From positions 2,356,001 to 2,420,000 of the forward strand of contig NZ_JACHIW010000001.1 in NCBI RefSeq assembly GCF_014203395.1: a stretch of 64,000 bases of DNA, written 5' to 3'. Positions 1 to 8,061 of the stretch are shown one piece after another. Source of the stretch: Saccharopolyspora phatthalungensis. Its GTDB lineage: Bacteria; Actinomycetota; Actinomycetes; Mycobacteriales; Pseudonocardiaceae. Under the pieces are notes generated by a model. It searched no databases, was not told the DNA's origin, and saw nothing but the letters and a program-made list of their open reading frames with translations. A program made the position numbers and the translations under genes. Numbering within the stretch: position 1 is the stretch's first letter; every line of letters begins with the position of its first letter.

Positions 1-414
1 CTGGCGCTGCGGCGGGGGAAGGGCATGGTGCTCGACCCGGCCGACCACGACACCTGGAGTGCCGGCTCGTTTTTCACCAACCCGATCGTCGACGCCGAGG
101 ACCTGCCCGAGGTGCTGGCCCGCATCGCCGCCGAGGTCGGCCCCGACCAGCGGGTGCCGCAGTACCCGGCGCCCGGCGGCCGTACCAAGCTGTCCGCGGC
201 GTGGCTGATCGAGCGCGCCGGGTTCGCCAAGGGACACCCCGGACCCGGCGGCCGGGTGAGGCTGTCCACAAAGCACACCCTCGCGCTGACCAACCGCGGC
301 GCCGCGACAACGCACGACCTGCTACTTCTAGCGCGTGAAGTTCGGGACGGAGTACGCCTGGCCTTCGGCGTTTCGCTGGCACCCGAGCCGGTGTTGGTGG
401 ACTGTTCGCTGTAG
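1..414 (+). CDS. murB: UDP-N-acetylenolpyruvoylglucosamine reductase, C-terminal part
   Basis: The reading frame is open from base 1, so the gene starts upstream of the window; only the last 137 codons are present. MurB reduces UDP-GlcNAc-enolpyruvate to UDP-MurNAc with NADPH and FAD in the cytoplasm, the second committed step of peptidoglycan precursor synthesis. The visible part is the MurB C-terminal domain: [11 protein letters not shown] contains the conserved catalytic serine region, followed by a [11 protein letters not shown] segment typical of the family. In mycobacteria murB also sits just upstream of an L,D-transpeptidase lipoprotein gene, as here. Identification is firm from the motif and the synteny. 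Confidence 0.93.
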   Translation: MALRRGKGMVLDPADHDTWSAGSFFTNPIVDAEDLPEVLARIAAEVGPDQRVPQYPAPGGRTKLSAAWLIERAGFAKGHPGPGGRVRLSTKHTLALTNRGAATTHDLLLLAREVRDGVRLAFGVSLAPEPVLVDCSL

Positions 415-503
415 CAGCCGAAGAGCCGAACGGCCGTAAGAGTGACTCTTCGTGACTGATGCGTAACCCTGAGTGTTAAATGGGGTAGGTGGAGGGGGCC
501 ACC

Positions 504-1511
504 ATGCTGAGCATCAGGGAGCTTAGAGACCGGGCGGTGATACGCCCGATCAAGCGGGCAGTGGAGGACCAGCTTCTGGACCTGCCCGGAGTGACCGCTG
601 TGGACATCGGCGCGAAGCACCGTGCCGAGGAGCGCACCGGTCAGCAAGTCATCGTGGTTTCGGTGCGCCGCAAGAAGCCGCGTGAGCAGTTGCTGCCGGG
701 CACATGCATCCCGAGCGACGTCTTCGGGATACCGACCGACGTCATCGAGGAGCGGCCGGTGCTGCAGCACATCCACTGCGCCCGCAACGAGCGGCTGGCG
801 CCGGGCCGGCGCGTCGGCGAGCGTACCGGGCTGGTGCGGGGTGGTAGCGGGATCGCGCCCTGCCGTGCCGTCTACCTCTCGCCGCCCACAGTGCCCACCG
901 CGGGCGAATACCGCCGAATCGGCACTCTCGGGGCGATCGTCACCGGCATCGCGCCGACGGCGGTCCCGATGGGGCTGACGACCTTCGATGTGGGCTGCCT
1001 GGATGACGCCTGGGCGGTGGGCGACCGGATGGTCGATCCGGATGGCGGCCGGGTGCATACCGAGCTGGCGCGAGCGGCGCTGTCCGGCCGGGTCGACGCG
1101 GCCGCGGTGGCCATCGCACCGGGTTCGGAGACCTCGTGCGTGGTCGACGGCATCGGGCCGGTGACCGGGCACGCCACGGCCTATCCGGGCGAGCAGGTCT
1201 GCAAGAACGGCTTCGGTACCGGCGTGACGCATGGCGTCGTCACCTCGGTCGATGCGACCGTGCGGATCGATCACGGCGAGGCCCTCGGCGTCCGGGTGCT
1301 GCGGGAGCAGATCCGCATCACCGCCGCGGATCTGCGGTTTTGCGGGCCCGGTGACGCCGGGGCGGCGGTGCTCGATCCGGGTGGGCGGATCATCGGCCTG
1401 CACGTGGCGGGTAGCCGGGGCGGCGTGGTCGGTTTCGCCAGCCCGATCGCCGACGTGCTCGCCGAGCTCGACGTCGAGCTGTGCACCGAGTCTCAGCGCA
1501 TCCGCGTGTGA
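504..1511 (+). CDS. Trypsin-like fold protein lacking the catalytic serine (pseudo-protease), unknown role
   Basis: A 335-residue protein with no signal peptide or membrane segment. The ATG at 504 is preferred because GGAGGGGG lies 5 nt upstream; an in-frame GTG at 489 is possible. The C-terminal half reads like a chymotrypsin/Nal1-type fold: a VCKNGFGTGVTHGVV strand pair, then PGDAGAAVLDPGGRIIGLHV. In active members the equivalent motif is GDSG or GNSG; here it is GDAG, with Ala285 where the nucleophile should be. The usual LT..HV histidine segment appears as GLTTFDV. Fold assignment is inference from motif spacing. An inactive, binding-type role is likely, but the function is unknown. It stands alone between murB and a convergent SDR gene. 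Confidence 0.7.
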   Translation: MLSIRELRDRAVIRPIKRAVEDQLLDLPGVTAVDIGAKHRAEERTGQQVIVVSVRRKKPREQLLPGTCIPSDVFGIPTDVIEERPVLQHIHCARNERLAPGRRVGERTGLVRGGSGIAPCRAVYLSPPTVPTAGEYRRIGTLGAIVTGIAPTAVPMGLTTFDVGCLDDAWAVGDRMVDPDGGRVHTELARAALSGRVDAAAVAIAPGSETSCVVDGIGPVTGHATAYPGEQVCKNGFGTGVTHGVVTSVDATVRIDHGEALGVRVLREQIRITAADLRFCGPGDAGAAVLDPGGRIIGLHVAGSRGGVVGFASPIADVLAELDVELCTESQRIRV

Positions 1512-1560
1512 GCCGGGTGCTCCGCGGCGATTTTCAATTGGAGATCAGCACGCCGATCGT

Positions 1561-2304
1561 TTATTTGCGGTGCATGCGGGTCGCGGAGTGCTGGTCGCGG
1601 GGTTTGATGACGATGTAGTCCAGGTTCACGTGGGCGGGGCGGGTCACCACGAAAGTGATGACGTCCGCGACGTCGTCGCCGGTCAGCGGGGTAATGCCGC
1701 GGTACACCGCCGCCGCGCGCTCCTTGTCGCCGCCGAAGCGGACCTCGGAGAACTCCGTCTCCACCGCGCCCGGCGCGATTTCGGTGAACCGCACCGGCTC
1801 GCCCAGGTGCTCGCCCCGCAGCGTGCGGTGCAGCGCCCCCTGGGCGTGTTTCGCCGAGGTGTAGCCGGCGCCGTTGTCGTAGACCTCCGAGGCGGCCACC
1901 GAGGTCACGGTCACCACATGCCCGTTGCCGGAGGCGGCCAGTTTGGGCAGCAGCGCCTTGGTGACCCGCAGCGTGCCGAGCACGTTGGTCTCCCACATCC
2001 AGCGCCAGTCGTCCTCCTCGGCCTCAGCGATCTTGGCCATTCCCTTCGCGCCGCCGGCGTTGTTGATCAGCACATGGCATTCCGGAACCTGCGCGACGAA
2101 CGCCGCCACCGAATCCGGATCGGTGATGTCCAGGGGCAGCGCGGTTGCGCCGATCTCCTCGGCGAGTGCCGTCAGTCGGTCGAGCCGCCGGGCACCCAGC
2201 ACCACGTGGAAACCGGCGGCGGCGAGTTGGCGCGCGGTGGCCGCGCCGATACCGGAACTCGCCCCGGTGACCACGGCCCAGCGGGCTGCAGAACTTGTGC
2301 TCAC
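1561..2304 (-). CDS. Short-chain dehydrogenase/reductase (SDR)
   Basis: A 247-residue classical SDR. The N-terminal TGASSGIG motif binds NAD(P)H, NNAG follows at about residue 90, and a Ser plus YTSAK (the YxxxK catalytic pair) lies near residue 155. The GTG start at 2304 is chosen because GGGAGGA lies 8 nt upstream; longer in-frame starts up to 2382 lack such a site. The substrate cannot be read from the sequence. It resembles the NADP-dependent serine/3-hydroxy acid dehydrogenase type (the M. tuberculosis Rv0484c position in the same neighbourhood). It is divergent from the L,D-transpeptidase gene, with a 233-bp shared upstream region. Confidence 0.88.
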   Translation of the reverse strand: MSTSSAARWAVVTGASSGIGAATARQLAAAGFHVVLGARRLDRLTALAEEIGATALPLDITDPDSVAAFVAQVPECHVLINNAGGAKGMAKIAEAEEDDWRWMWETNVLGTLRVTKALLPKLAASGNGHVVTVTSVAASEVYDNGAGYTSAKHAQGALHRTLRGEHLGEPVRFTEIAPGAVETEFSEVRFGGDKERAAAVYRGITPLTGDDVADVITFVVTRPAHVNLDYIVIKPRDQHSATRMHRK

Positions 2305-2537
2305 GTCTTTTTCCTCCCGGGAGACGACCGATTGCCCGATGTCCATCCGACCACGCCGGTCTCCGCTGGGGGCTCTCGTCACCCGATCGATGTGACGCGA
2401 GACACTAGGAACCGAGACATCTTTTCGCGGGCCCGCACGTCTTATGAATACGGGTCACATTTTTGCGGCCGTCCGGTCAATTTTGCGGGAGGGGGACGGT
2501 TCCGCTGCACTTTTTCAGAAGGGATCGAGGTCAGAAG

Positions 2538-3692
2538 GTGAGTGGTTCCAAGCTGCGGTCCCGGTGGGCTGCGCTGGCGGGAGCTGTTGCGGTCGTGCTG
2601 CTGATTTCGGGCTGCGGCTCGTCCGCGATGCAGGAGCGAAAGCCCACCGATCCGGTCGCCGTGGTGTCCTTCGAGCCCGGTGACAATTCCGGCGAGGTAA
2701 ATCCCGTGGGTGCGGTCCGGGCCACCGTGGAGCGCGGCAGGTTCGACAGCATCGCGCTGACCAACGCCGACGGTAAGCAGGTAGCCGGTGAATTGGCGCA
2801 GGACGGCAAGAGTTGGCACGCCACCGAGGCACTCGGCTACGGCAGGAGCTACCTCTGGTCCGGCCAGGCCACCGGCGAGGACGGCAAGACGGTGCCGGTG
2901 CATGGCCAGTTCAGCACGCTGAAGCCGGAGAAGACGATCCGCGCCACGATCAACCCGTCGGACAATGCCGAGGTCGGCATCGCCATGCCGATCAGCCTGA
3001 AATTCGACAAGCCGGTCCAGGACAAGGCCGCGATCCAGCGGGCGCTGACCGTGCAGACCTCGGTGCCCGTCGAAGGCGCCTGGGCGTGGCTGTCGGACCG
3101 GCAGGCCGACTGGCGGCCGAAGGAGTACTGGCCGGCGCACACCCACGTCAGCGTCCAGGCCAAGCTCTACGGCCAGTCCTACGGCGACGGTGCTTACGGG
3201 CTGGCGGACCTGAGCACCGAGTTCGACATCGGCCGGGCGCAGATCGTGAAGGCGGCCGTGGGCACCCACCGAATGGTCGTGCTGCGCGACGGCAAGCAGG
3301 TGGCCAGCTATGCGGCGAGCTACGGCGAGGAGTACGACCCGGGCCGCAACACCCCGAACGGCACGTTCATCATCATGGAGAAGAACCCGGTCGAGATCAT
3401 GGATAACCCCAGGTACGGCTACCACGACGTGCGCAAGACCTGGGCATCGCGGTTCTCCAACCATGGCGAGTTCATCCACGAGAACCAGGAGAACGCCGCG
3501 GCCCTAGGTAAGATCAACAACTCGCACGGCTGCATCAACCTCAGCGCCGCGGACGCGAAGGCGTACTACGACAGCGCGCTGCTCGGCGACCCGGTCGAGG
3601 TGACCGGCTCGGCCAGCACCATGCCGCCGCACTTCGACGTCTACGACTGGCTCCTCACCTGGGACCAGTGGACCCAGAAATCCGCGGTCTGA
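2538..3692 (+). CDS. L,D-transpeptidase, lipoprotein (LprQ/Ldt type)
   Basis: A 384-residue cell-wall enzyme that makes 3-3 peptidoglycan cross-links outside the membrane. The GTG at 2538 is preferred (GAGG 7 nt upstream); it leaves a short signal sequence ending in LLISGC, a lipobox with lipidated Cys26. Two Ig-like repeats occupy roughly residues 40-250, and the YkuD catalytic domain follows with SHGCINLS, where Cys332 is the nucleophile and the preceding His is part of the active site. Domain order matches mycobacterial Ldt proteins and the gene occupies the Rv0483 (lprQ) position. A strong terminator follows directly. Confidence 0.93.
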   Translation: MSGSKLRSRWAALAGAVAVVLLISGCGSSAMQERKPTDPVAVVSFEPGDNSGEVNPVGAVRATVERGRFDSIALTNADGKQVAGELAQDGKSWHATEALGYGRSYLWSGQATGEDGKTVPVHGQFSTLKPEKTIRATINPSDNAEVGIAMPISLKFDKPVQDKAAIQRALTVQTSVPVEGAWAWLSDRQADWRPKEYWPAHTHVSVQAKLYGQSYGDGAYGLADLSTEFDIGRAQIVKAAVGTHRMVVLRDGKQVASYAASYGEEYDPGRNTPNGTFIIMEKNPVEIMDNPRYGYHDVRKTWASRFSNHGEFIHENQENAAALGKINNSHGCINLSAADAKAYYDSALLGDPVEVTGSASTMPPHFDVYDWLLTWDQWTQKSAV

Positions 3693-3710
3693 CGCCGCGC
3701 CTGGGCAGGA

Positions 3711-3745
3711 AAGCGGCGGTGGTCATCGCGGCCACCGCCGCTTTT
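3711..3745 (+). terminator. Rho-independent terminator after the L,D-transpeptidase gene
   Basis: A perfect 10-bp GC stem (3713-3722 with 3732-3741) extended by two A-T pairs, 9-nt loop, then TTTT. It separates the L,D-transpeptidase gene from mshA. Confidence 0.9.
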
Positions 3746-3991
3746 CGTCGGTCGGGCGAGGTGTGAGGAGCGCCACCCGGGCTGCGGGACCGGGCGGTTC
3801 GACAACCCCGGAGCGGTAGCGTCCAACGTCGGCCCCGGCAGCGTCCTGAGCGGTGGTGGTCGCGGGAGCGGCTGCGAAAGTTCGCGACCGCCGTGTTTCG
3901 GCATCGCGGCGGGAATGTTTCCGCGGCGCCGGATGTCGGGGTTGATGTGCGTCCGAAAACCTCGGCCCGACCGGCTTCCGATGGGCAGCAG

Positions 3992-5287
3992 ATGACCTCC
4001 AGAACGTTACGCATGCGCCCGCGCCGCGCCGCGGTGTTCTCGTTGCACACTTCCCCGCTGGAGCAGCCCGGTACCGGGGACGCCGGGGGCATGAACGTCT
4101 ACATCGCGCAGACCGCCAAGCGGCTGGCCGAGTTCGGCACCGAGGTCGAGATCTTCACCAGGGCGACTTCCTCGGACATTCCGCCGATCGCGGAGCTCGC
4201 CCCCGGTGTGCTGGTCCGCAACGTCTTCGCGGGCCCCTTCGAGGGCCTCGACAAGAACGATCTGCCGTCGCAGCTGTGCGCCTTCGCCGCCGGTGCGCTG
4301 CGGGTCGAAGCCCGCCACGAACCGGGCCACTACGACATCGTGCACTCGCACTACTGGCTTTCCGGGCAGGTCGGCTGGCTCGCGCGGGAGCGCTGGGGCG
4401 TCCCGCTGGTGCACACCGCGCACACCCTCGCCAAGGTCAAGAACGCCAACCTCGCCGTCGGCGACAGCCCCGAGCCGAGGATTCGGGTGCTCGGCGAGGA
4501 GCAGGTGGTCGCCGAGGCCGACATGCTGGTGGCGAACACCGAGTTCGAGGCCGCCGACCTGATCAACCGCTACGCCGCCGATCCGGAGGCGGTCGCGACG
4601 ATCCCGCCCGGCGTCGACCTCGACCGCTTCACACCCGGCGATCGGGCGGTCGCCCGAGCCGACCTGGACCTGCCGCCGGACGCCGTCGTGCTCGCCTTCG
4701 TCGGCCGGATCCAGCCGCTGAAGGCCCCGGACGTGCTGCTGCGGGCGACTGCGAAACTGCTCGCGCGGCACCCGGACATCCGAGACCGCCTGGTGGTGCT
4801 GGTGGTCGGCGGACCGTCCGGCAGCGGGCTGGAACGGCCCCGCGCGCTGCAGGAACTCGCGGCGCAGCTGGGCATCGCCGATGTGGTCCGGTTCGTCCCG
4901 CCGCGCAGCGGTGCCGCGCTGACCAACGTCTACCGAGCGGCCGACATCGTGGCGGTACCGAGCTACAACGAGTCCTTCGGACTGGTCGCGTTGGAGGCCC
5001 AGGCATGCGGCACACCGGTGGTCGCGGCTGCCGTCGGCGGCTTGCCGGTCGCGGTCGAGGATGGGGTGTCCGGGTTGCTGGTGGACGGGCACGGCACCGC
5101 GCAGTGGGCCGACGCGCTCGCTTCGATGGTGCTGGACCCACGATTCCGCGCCCGGTTGGCCGAGAACGCCGCTGCGCACGCCGCACGCTTCTCCTGGGAG
5201 CGCACCACCGAGGCGCTGCTCGACGCCTATGCACGGGCCAAGATGGCCTTCCACGCTCAGTTGCACGTCCAGGAGGTGACGGCGTGA
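3992..5287 (+). CDS. mshA: D-inositol-3-phosphate glycosyltransferase (mycothiol synthesis)
   Basis: MshA transfers GlcNAc from UDP-GlcNAc to 1D-myo-inositol 3-phosphate, the first step of mycothiol biosynthesis. The protein has 431 residues from ATG 3992; an open frame extends to ATG 3893 but the extra residues do not look conserved. GT-B fold: the N-terminal [20 protein letters not shown] loop is diagnostic of MshA, HSHYWLSG follows in the acceptor domain, and the C-terminal donor domain has [12 protein letters not shown] and [20 protein letters not shown] (the EX7E motif). It overlaps the next gene by 4 nt (GTGA), so the two are probably translated together. The same pair is found as Rv0486-Rv0487. 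Confidence 0.96.
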   Translation: MTSRTLRMRPRRAAVFSLHTSPLEQPGTGDAGGMNVYIAQTAKRLAEFGTEVEIFTRATSSDIPPIAELAPGVLVRNVFAGPFEGLDKNDLPSQLCAFAAGALRVEARHEPGHYDIVHSHYWLSGQVGWLARERWGVPLVHTAHTLAKVKNANLAVGDSPEPRIRVLGEEQVVAEADMLVANTEFEAADLINRYAADPEAVATIPPGVDLDRFTPGDRAVARADLDLPPDAVVLAFVGRIQPLKAPDVLLRATAKLLARHPDIRDRLVVLVVGGPSGSGLERPRALQELAAQLGIADVVRFVPPRSGAALTNVYRAADIVAVPSYNESFGLVALEAQACGTPVVAAAVGGLPVAVEDGVSGLLVDGHGTAQWADALASMVLDPRFRARLAENAAAHAARFSWERTTEALLDAYARAKMAFHAQLHVQEVTA

Positions 5288-5775
5288 GCCTCGACGAGGT
5301 CATCAAGTCCACATTGGACTCGAACGGGCTGGAGTACGTCGCCAGGGATGCGGGGCGGTTCCTCGTCACCCTGCCCGGCAGCAAGAAGCTACAGACGAAC
5401 TGCTGGCTCATCCTCGCCGAGCACGCCCTGGTCGTCGAAGCCTTCGTGTGCCGGCAGCCGGACGAGGCGCACGAGGACGTGTACCGGTTCCTATTGCGCC
5501 GCAATGCCCGGCTCTACGGTGTGCACTACACGATCGACGGCAACGGAGACATCTACCTGGTCGGCCGGATCGGCCTGCACGCGGTGACCGCCGACGAGCT
5601 CGACCGGGTACTCGGCCAGGTCCTGGAGGCCGCCGACGGCGACTTCAACACCCTGCTGGAGCTCGGCTTCGCCACCGCCATCCGGCGGGAATGGGGTTGG
5701 CGCGAGTCCCGCGGCGAGTCCTTGGTCAACCTCCAGCCGTTCCGGCAGCTGGTGGAACGAGACGGTCCGGCCTAA
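5284..5775 (+). CDS. YbjN-domain protein
   Basis: A 163-residue soluble protein starting at a GTG that overlaps the mshA stop. It belongs to the YbjN-like family, whose fold resembles type III secretion chaperones. It corresponds to the gene that follows mshA in mycobacteria (Rv0487). Visible features are a compact alpha/beta pattern ([17 protein letters not shown], then two hydrophobic strands, then a helical end with [14 protein letters not shown]). No catalytic motif is seen. Molecular function is unknown; coupling to mshA suggests a link to mycothiol synthesis or folding, but that is inference. Confidence 0.85.
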   Translation: MSLDEVIKSTLDSNGLEYVARDAGRFLVTLPGSKKLQTNCWLILAEHALVVEAFVCRQPDEAHEDVYRFLLRRNARLYGVHYTIDGNGDIYLVGRIGLHAVTADELDRVLGQVLEAADGDFNTLLELGFATAIRREWGWRESRGESLVNLQPFRQLVERDGPA

Positions 5776-5812
5776 CCCCACACGACCGGCCGTAGCGACC
5801 AAGGTCTGTGTT

Positions 5813-5833
5813 CTAAGCGGCGTAAACCGCTTG
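5813..5833. repeat. Copy of a 21-nt palindromic element
   Basis: CTAAGCGGCGTAAACCGCTTG forms a 6-bp stem (5815-5820 with 5827-5832). Its reverse complement recurs with one mismatch at 58429-58449. It lies 37 nt after the YbjN gene stop and could act as a weak transcription terminator. Confidence 0.6.
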
Positions 5834-6337
5834 CGGTGTGGGAGTCAGCTTGCACCGCCCGCCCACAGGGCCCCGGACTGGACGCTCTCGAACGCCGCGA
5901 AGCGGCCCTATCCGGCCAGCTCGAGTTGGCCACGGTCACCGCGCGCCTGGGAAGTCCGGCCGCGGTCGACGACACGGGCTTCCTGGCCGGGCTTCTCGGC
6001 GGCTGGCGGACCCTTTCGTCGATCGGAGCGTTCCTCCGAGTGCCGGGAAGGGACCGCGCGGGGCGGCTCGGGAGAGAGGGGGAGTCACGAGCTCGAGCCG
6101 CCCCGCGTGGGGGTCCCGCCTGACGGGCCGGTGGGCGGGGGGCACCCCGGGCCCGGCGGGGCGCGGCCCGATGGGGGATACGAACCGCGCTCATGCTCTC
6201 GCGAGATCGGGGAGTGCGTGGGAGCCGATCAAGGAGAGCGTTGTCAACTTCGCAGAGTCCCGCAGCGGCCACAAGGCCGCCACATTGATCCATTAGTGTG
6301 ATGTTTTCCGCAGAAAGTAACGCATCGGAGTCAAGGT
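5834..6337. other. Non-coding stretch with no convincing gene
   Basis: About 500 bp between the YbjN-like gene and the osmC-like gene. Several open frames cross it on both strands, but none has a recognisable domain or consistent codon pattern, and their products are Arg/Pro/Gly-rich as expected of shadow frames in GC-rich DNA. The last ~100 bp are noticeably AT-richer than the flanks and lead into a likely promoter. A decayed gene cannot be excluded: the plus-strand frame ending at 6296 closes with a segment (WEPIKESVVNFAESRSGH) that looks more protein-like than the rest. Confidence 0.5.
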
Positions 6338-6404
6338 ACTTTCGGTTCGTCAACGAAAGTGATCATCGCCACTTTCGTGTCACGGAGGCGCCATGATCAC
6401 ATAA
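6338..6404 (+). promoter_or_regulatory. Possible operator with three ACTTTCG half-sites and a 3-codon ORF upstream of osmC-like gene
   Basis: ACTTTCG occurs at 6338-6344, inverted as CGAAAGT at 6354-6360, and again direct at 6371-6377. The first pair is a perfect 7-bp dyad with a 9-nt centre. Immediately after comes GGAGG (6384-6388) and ATG-ATC-ACA-TAA (6393-6404), a ribosome site feeding a three-codon frame. This is a pattern seen in the sequence; its function as a repressor-controlled promoter is inference. Confidence 0.45.
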
Positions 6405-6510
6405 CTGTCGGGTGACGCGCACAACCGAACCTGCGGATCACCGCATGCTGCGGGACGGTGGATCCGGCGGGGGCGTGAGGCCTCCGCGCACCCCACGATG
6501 GAGCGGTGAG

Positions 6511-6942
6511 ATGACCGATCGCAACGCCACCACGCAGTGGAACGGAGACCTCAAAACCGGCTCCGGCACCGTCACCCTGGACTCGTCCAACGCGGGCCAG
6601 TTCCCGGTCACCTGGGCGTCTCGCGCGCAGGAGCCCAACGGCCGCACCAGTCCCGAGGAACTGATCGCCGCGGCCCACTCGGCTTGCTACTCGATGCAGC
6701 TGTCGGGCTTGCTCACCGCGGCAGGCACCCCGCCGGAAACGATCGATACCAGCGCGGAGGTCGGCTTCGGCCCGCGCGGTGACGGCTTCGCCATCACCGG
6801 GATCGCGCTCACCGTGCGCGCGAAGGTGCCCGGCATCGCCCCGGATGTCTTCCAGCGGACGGCGCAGAAGGCGAAGGAGATCTGCCCGGTCTCGGCGGCC
6901 CTCACCGGCACCGAGATCACGCTCGACGCCACGCTGGACTGA
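6511..6942 (+). CDS. OsmC/Ohr-family peroxiredoxin-like protein
   Basis: A 143-residue OsmC-like protein. The ATG at 6511 has GGAG 7 nt upstream; the frame is open further back to 6412 without a good site. OsmC/Ohr proteins reduce organic hydroperoxides with a pair of cysteines: here the first lies in AAAHSACYSMQLS and the second in KEICPVSAAL, the correct spacing for the family. The N-terminus TTQWNGDLKTGSGTV matches the OsmC subgroup rather than Ohr. Electrons in actinobacteria may come from mycothiol or lipoylated proteins; the donor here is unknown. A monocistronic layout is likely. Confidence 0.92.
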   Translation: MTDRNATTQWNGDLKTGSGTVTLDSSNAGQFPVTWASRAQEPNGRTSPEELIAAAHSACYSMQLSGLLTAAGTPPETIDTSAEVGFGPRGDGFAITGIALTVRAKVPGIAPDVFQRTAQKAKEICPVSAALTGTEITLDATLD

Positions 6943-7054
6943 GCTCCGGGTCGAGCGGAATCGCGGACCGCCGAGCCCTTCGCGGTCCGGCTGAAACTGT
7001 GGTCCCGCTGACCTCCCGGGCAATTAATCGCGGTCCGGTCTATAGCCTGAGGTA

Positions 7055-7798
7055 ATGACTGCGACCCTGGTGCTGCTGCGGCATGGTGAGAGCACGTGGA
7101 ACGCCAAGAACCTGTTCACCGGCTGGGTGGACGTACCGCTGTCGGAGAAAGGTGAGGCCGAGGCCAAGCGCGGCGGCGAACTGCTGCGCGAGAACGAGGT
7201 GCTGCCGGATGTGCTGCACACCTCGCTGCTGCGGCGAGCCATCTCCACGGCGAACATCGCCCTCGACGTCGCGGACCGGCACTGGATTCCGGTCCGCCGC
7301 GACTGGCGGCTCAACGAGCGCCACTACGGCGCGCTGCAGGGCAAGAACAAGAAGCAGACCCTCGAAACCTACGGCGAGGAGCAGTTCATGCTCTGGCGCC
7401 GCTCGTACGACACGCCGCCGCCGGAAATCGAGCTTGGCAGCGAGTTCAGCCAGGACTCGGATCCGCGCTACGCCGACCTCGGTGACGACACGCCGCGCAC
7501 CGAGTGCCTGAAGGACGTGGTCGCCCGGCTGCTGCCGTACTGGGAGTCGGCGATCCTGCCGGACCTGCGGTCCGGTCGCACGGTGTTGGTCGCCGCGCAC
7601 GGGAACTCGCTGCGGGCGCTGGTGAAGCACTTGGACGGGATCTCCGACAGCGACATCGCGGGCCTGAATATCCCCACCGGAATCCCCCTGCGCTACGACC
7701 TCGACGCCGACTTCAAGCCCACCAACCCGGGCGGCACCTACCTCGACCCGGAGGCCGCCGCCACCGCTGCGGCAGCGGTCGCCAACCAAGGCCGCTGA
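7055..7798 (+). CDS. gpmA: 2,3-bisphosphoglycerate-dependent phosphoglycerate mutase
   Basis: Interconverts 3- and 2-phosphoglycerate in glycolysis and gluconeogenesis. The 247-residue length is standard. [10 protein letters not shown] carries the phospho-accepting histidine, [13 protein letters not shown] is the substrate loop with the proton-transfer glutamate, and [12 protein letters not shown] holds the second active-site histidine. The start at ATG 7055 gives the expected N-terminus. The position directly upstream of senX3-regX3 is conserved in mycobacteria (gpm1, Rv0489). A terminator follows at 7818, so it is probably transcribed apart from the sensor pair. Confidence 0.97.
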   Translation: MTATLVLLRHGESTWNAKNLFTGWVDVPLSEKGEAEAKRGGELLRENEVLPDVLHTSLLRRAISTANIALDVADRHWIPVRRDWRLNERHYGALQGKNKKQTLETYGEEQFMLWRRSYDTPPPEIELGSEFSQDSDPRYADLGDDTPRTECLKDVVARLLPYWESAILPDLRSGRTVLVAAHGNSLRALVKHLDGISDSDIAGLNIPTGIPLRYDLDADFKPTNPGGTYLDPEAAATAAAAVANQGR

Positions 7799-7817
7799 CC
7801 GCCGAGCCGTGTTGCGA

Positions 7818-7860
7818 GAGGGGCGCCCGCAACCCGACGACGCGGTTGTAGGTGCCCCTC
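7818..7860 (+). terminator. Long hairpin after gpmA
   Basis: GAGGGGC (7818-7824) pairs with GCCCCTC (7854-7860), and inside it a CGCAACC/GGTTGTAGG stem extends the hairpin. There is no run of T after it, so it is either a GC-type terminator or an RNA stabiliser. Confidence 0.65.
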
Positions 7861-7938
7861 AGCCTTCACCTAGATGGGTGGCGGGTGGCGAGAATTCGCC
7901 TCGGCGGCGAACGGCGTGCGACGGTCGACCGGGAGGTA

Positions 7939-7982
7939 CGTGAACTGGCTCCCAGCGCGGGGTGAAGCCCGGGTGAAGAAGT
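7939..7982. promoter_or_regulatory. PHO-box-like direct repeats upstream of senX3
   Basis: GTGAAC begins at 7940, and GGTGAAG at 7961 and 7972. Taken as 11-nt units starting at 7939, 7950, 7961 and 7972, three of four contain the GTGAA core in phase. On the minus strand the units read CTTCACCCCGC and CTTCACCCGGG, close to the 11-nt PHO-box repeat bound by PhoP/RegX3-type regulators. This suggests RegX3 autoregulation. Confidence 0.6.
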
Positions 7983-8042
7983 CCCCTTTTCGTGTCGCGG
8001 GTATCACTGAACGCCCTCGTAGACTGGCCTTTCCCTACCCCG

Positions 8043-8061
8043 GCTTGCTTACGATGCAAGC
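8043..8061 (+). promoter_or_regulatory. Possible leaderless promoter of senX3 with a dyad
   Basis: GCTTGC (8043-8048) and GCAAGC (8056-8061) form a perfect 6-bp dyad around TTACGAT, whose TACGAT (8050-8055) fits an actinobacterial -10 box. The GTG start at 8062 lies about where transcription would begin, so the mRNA may be leaderless. No clear -35 box is seen. Confidence 0.4.
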
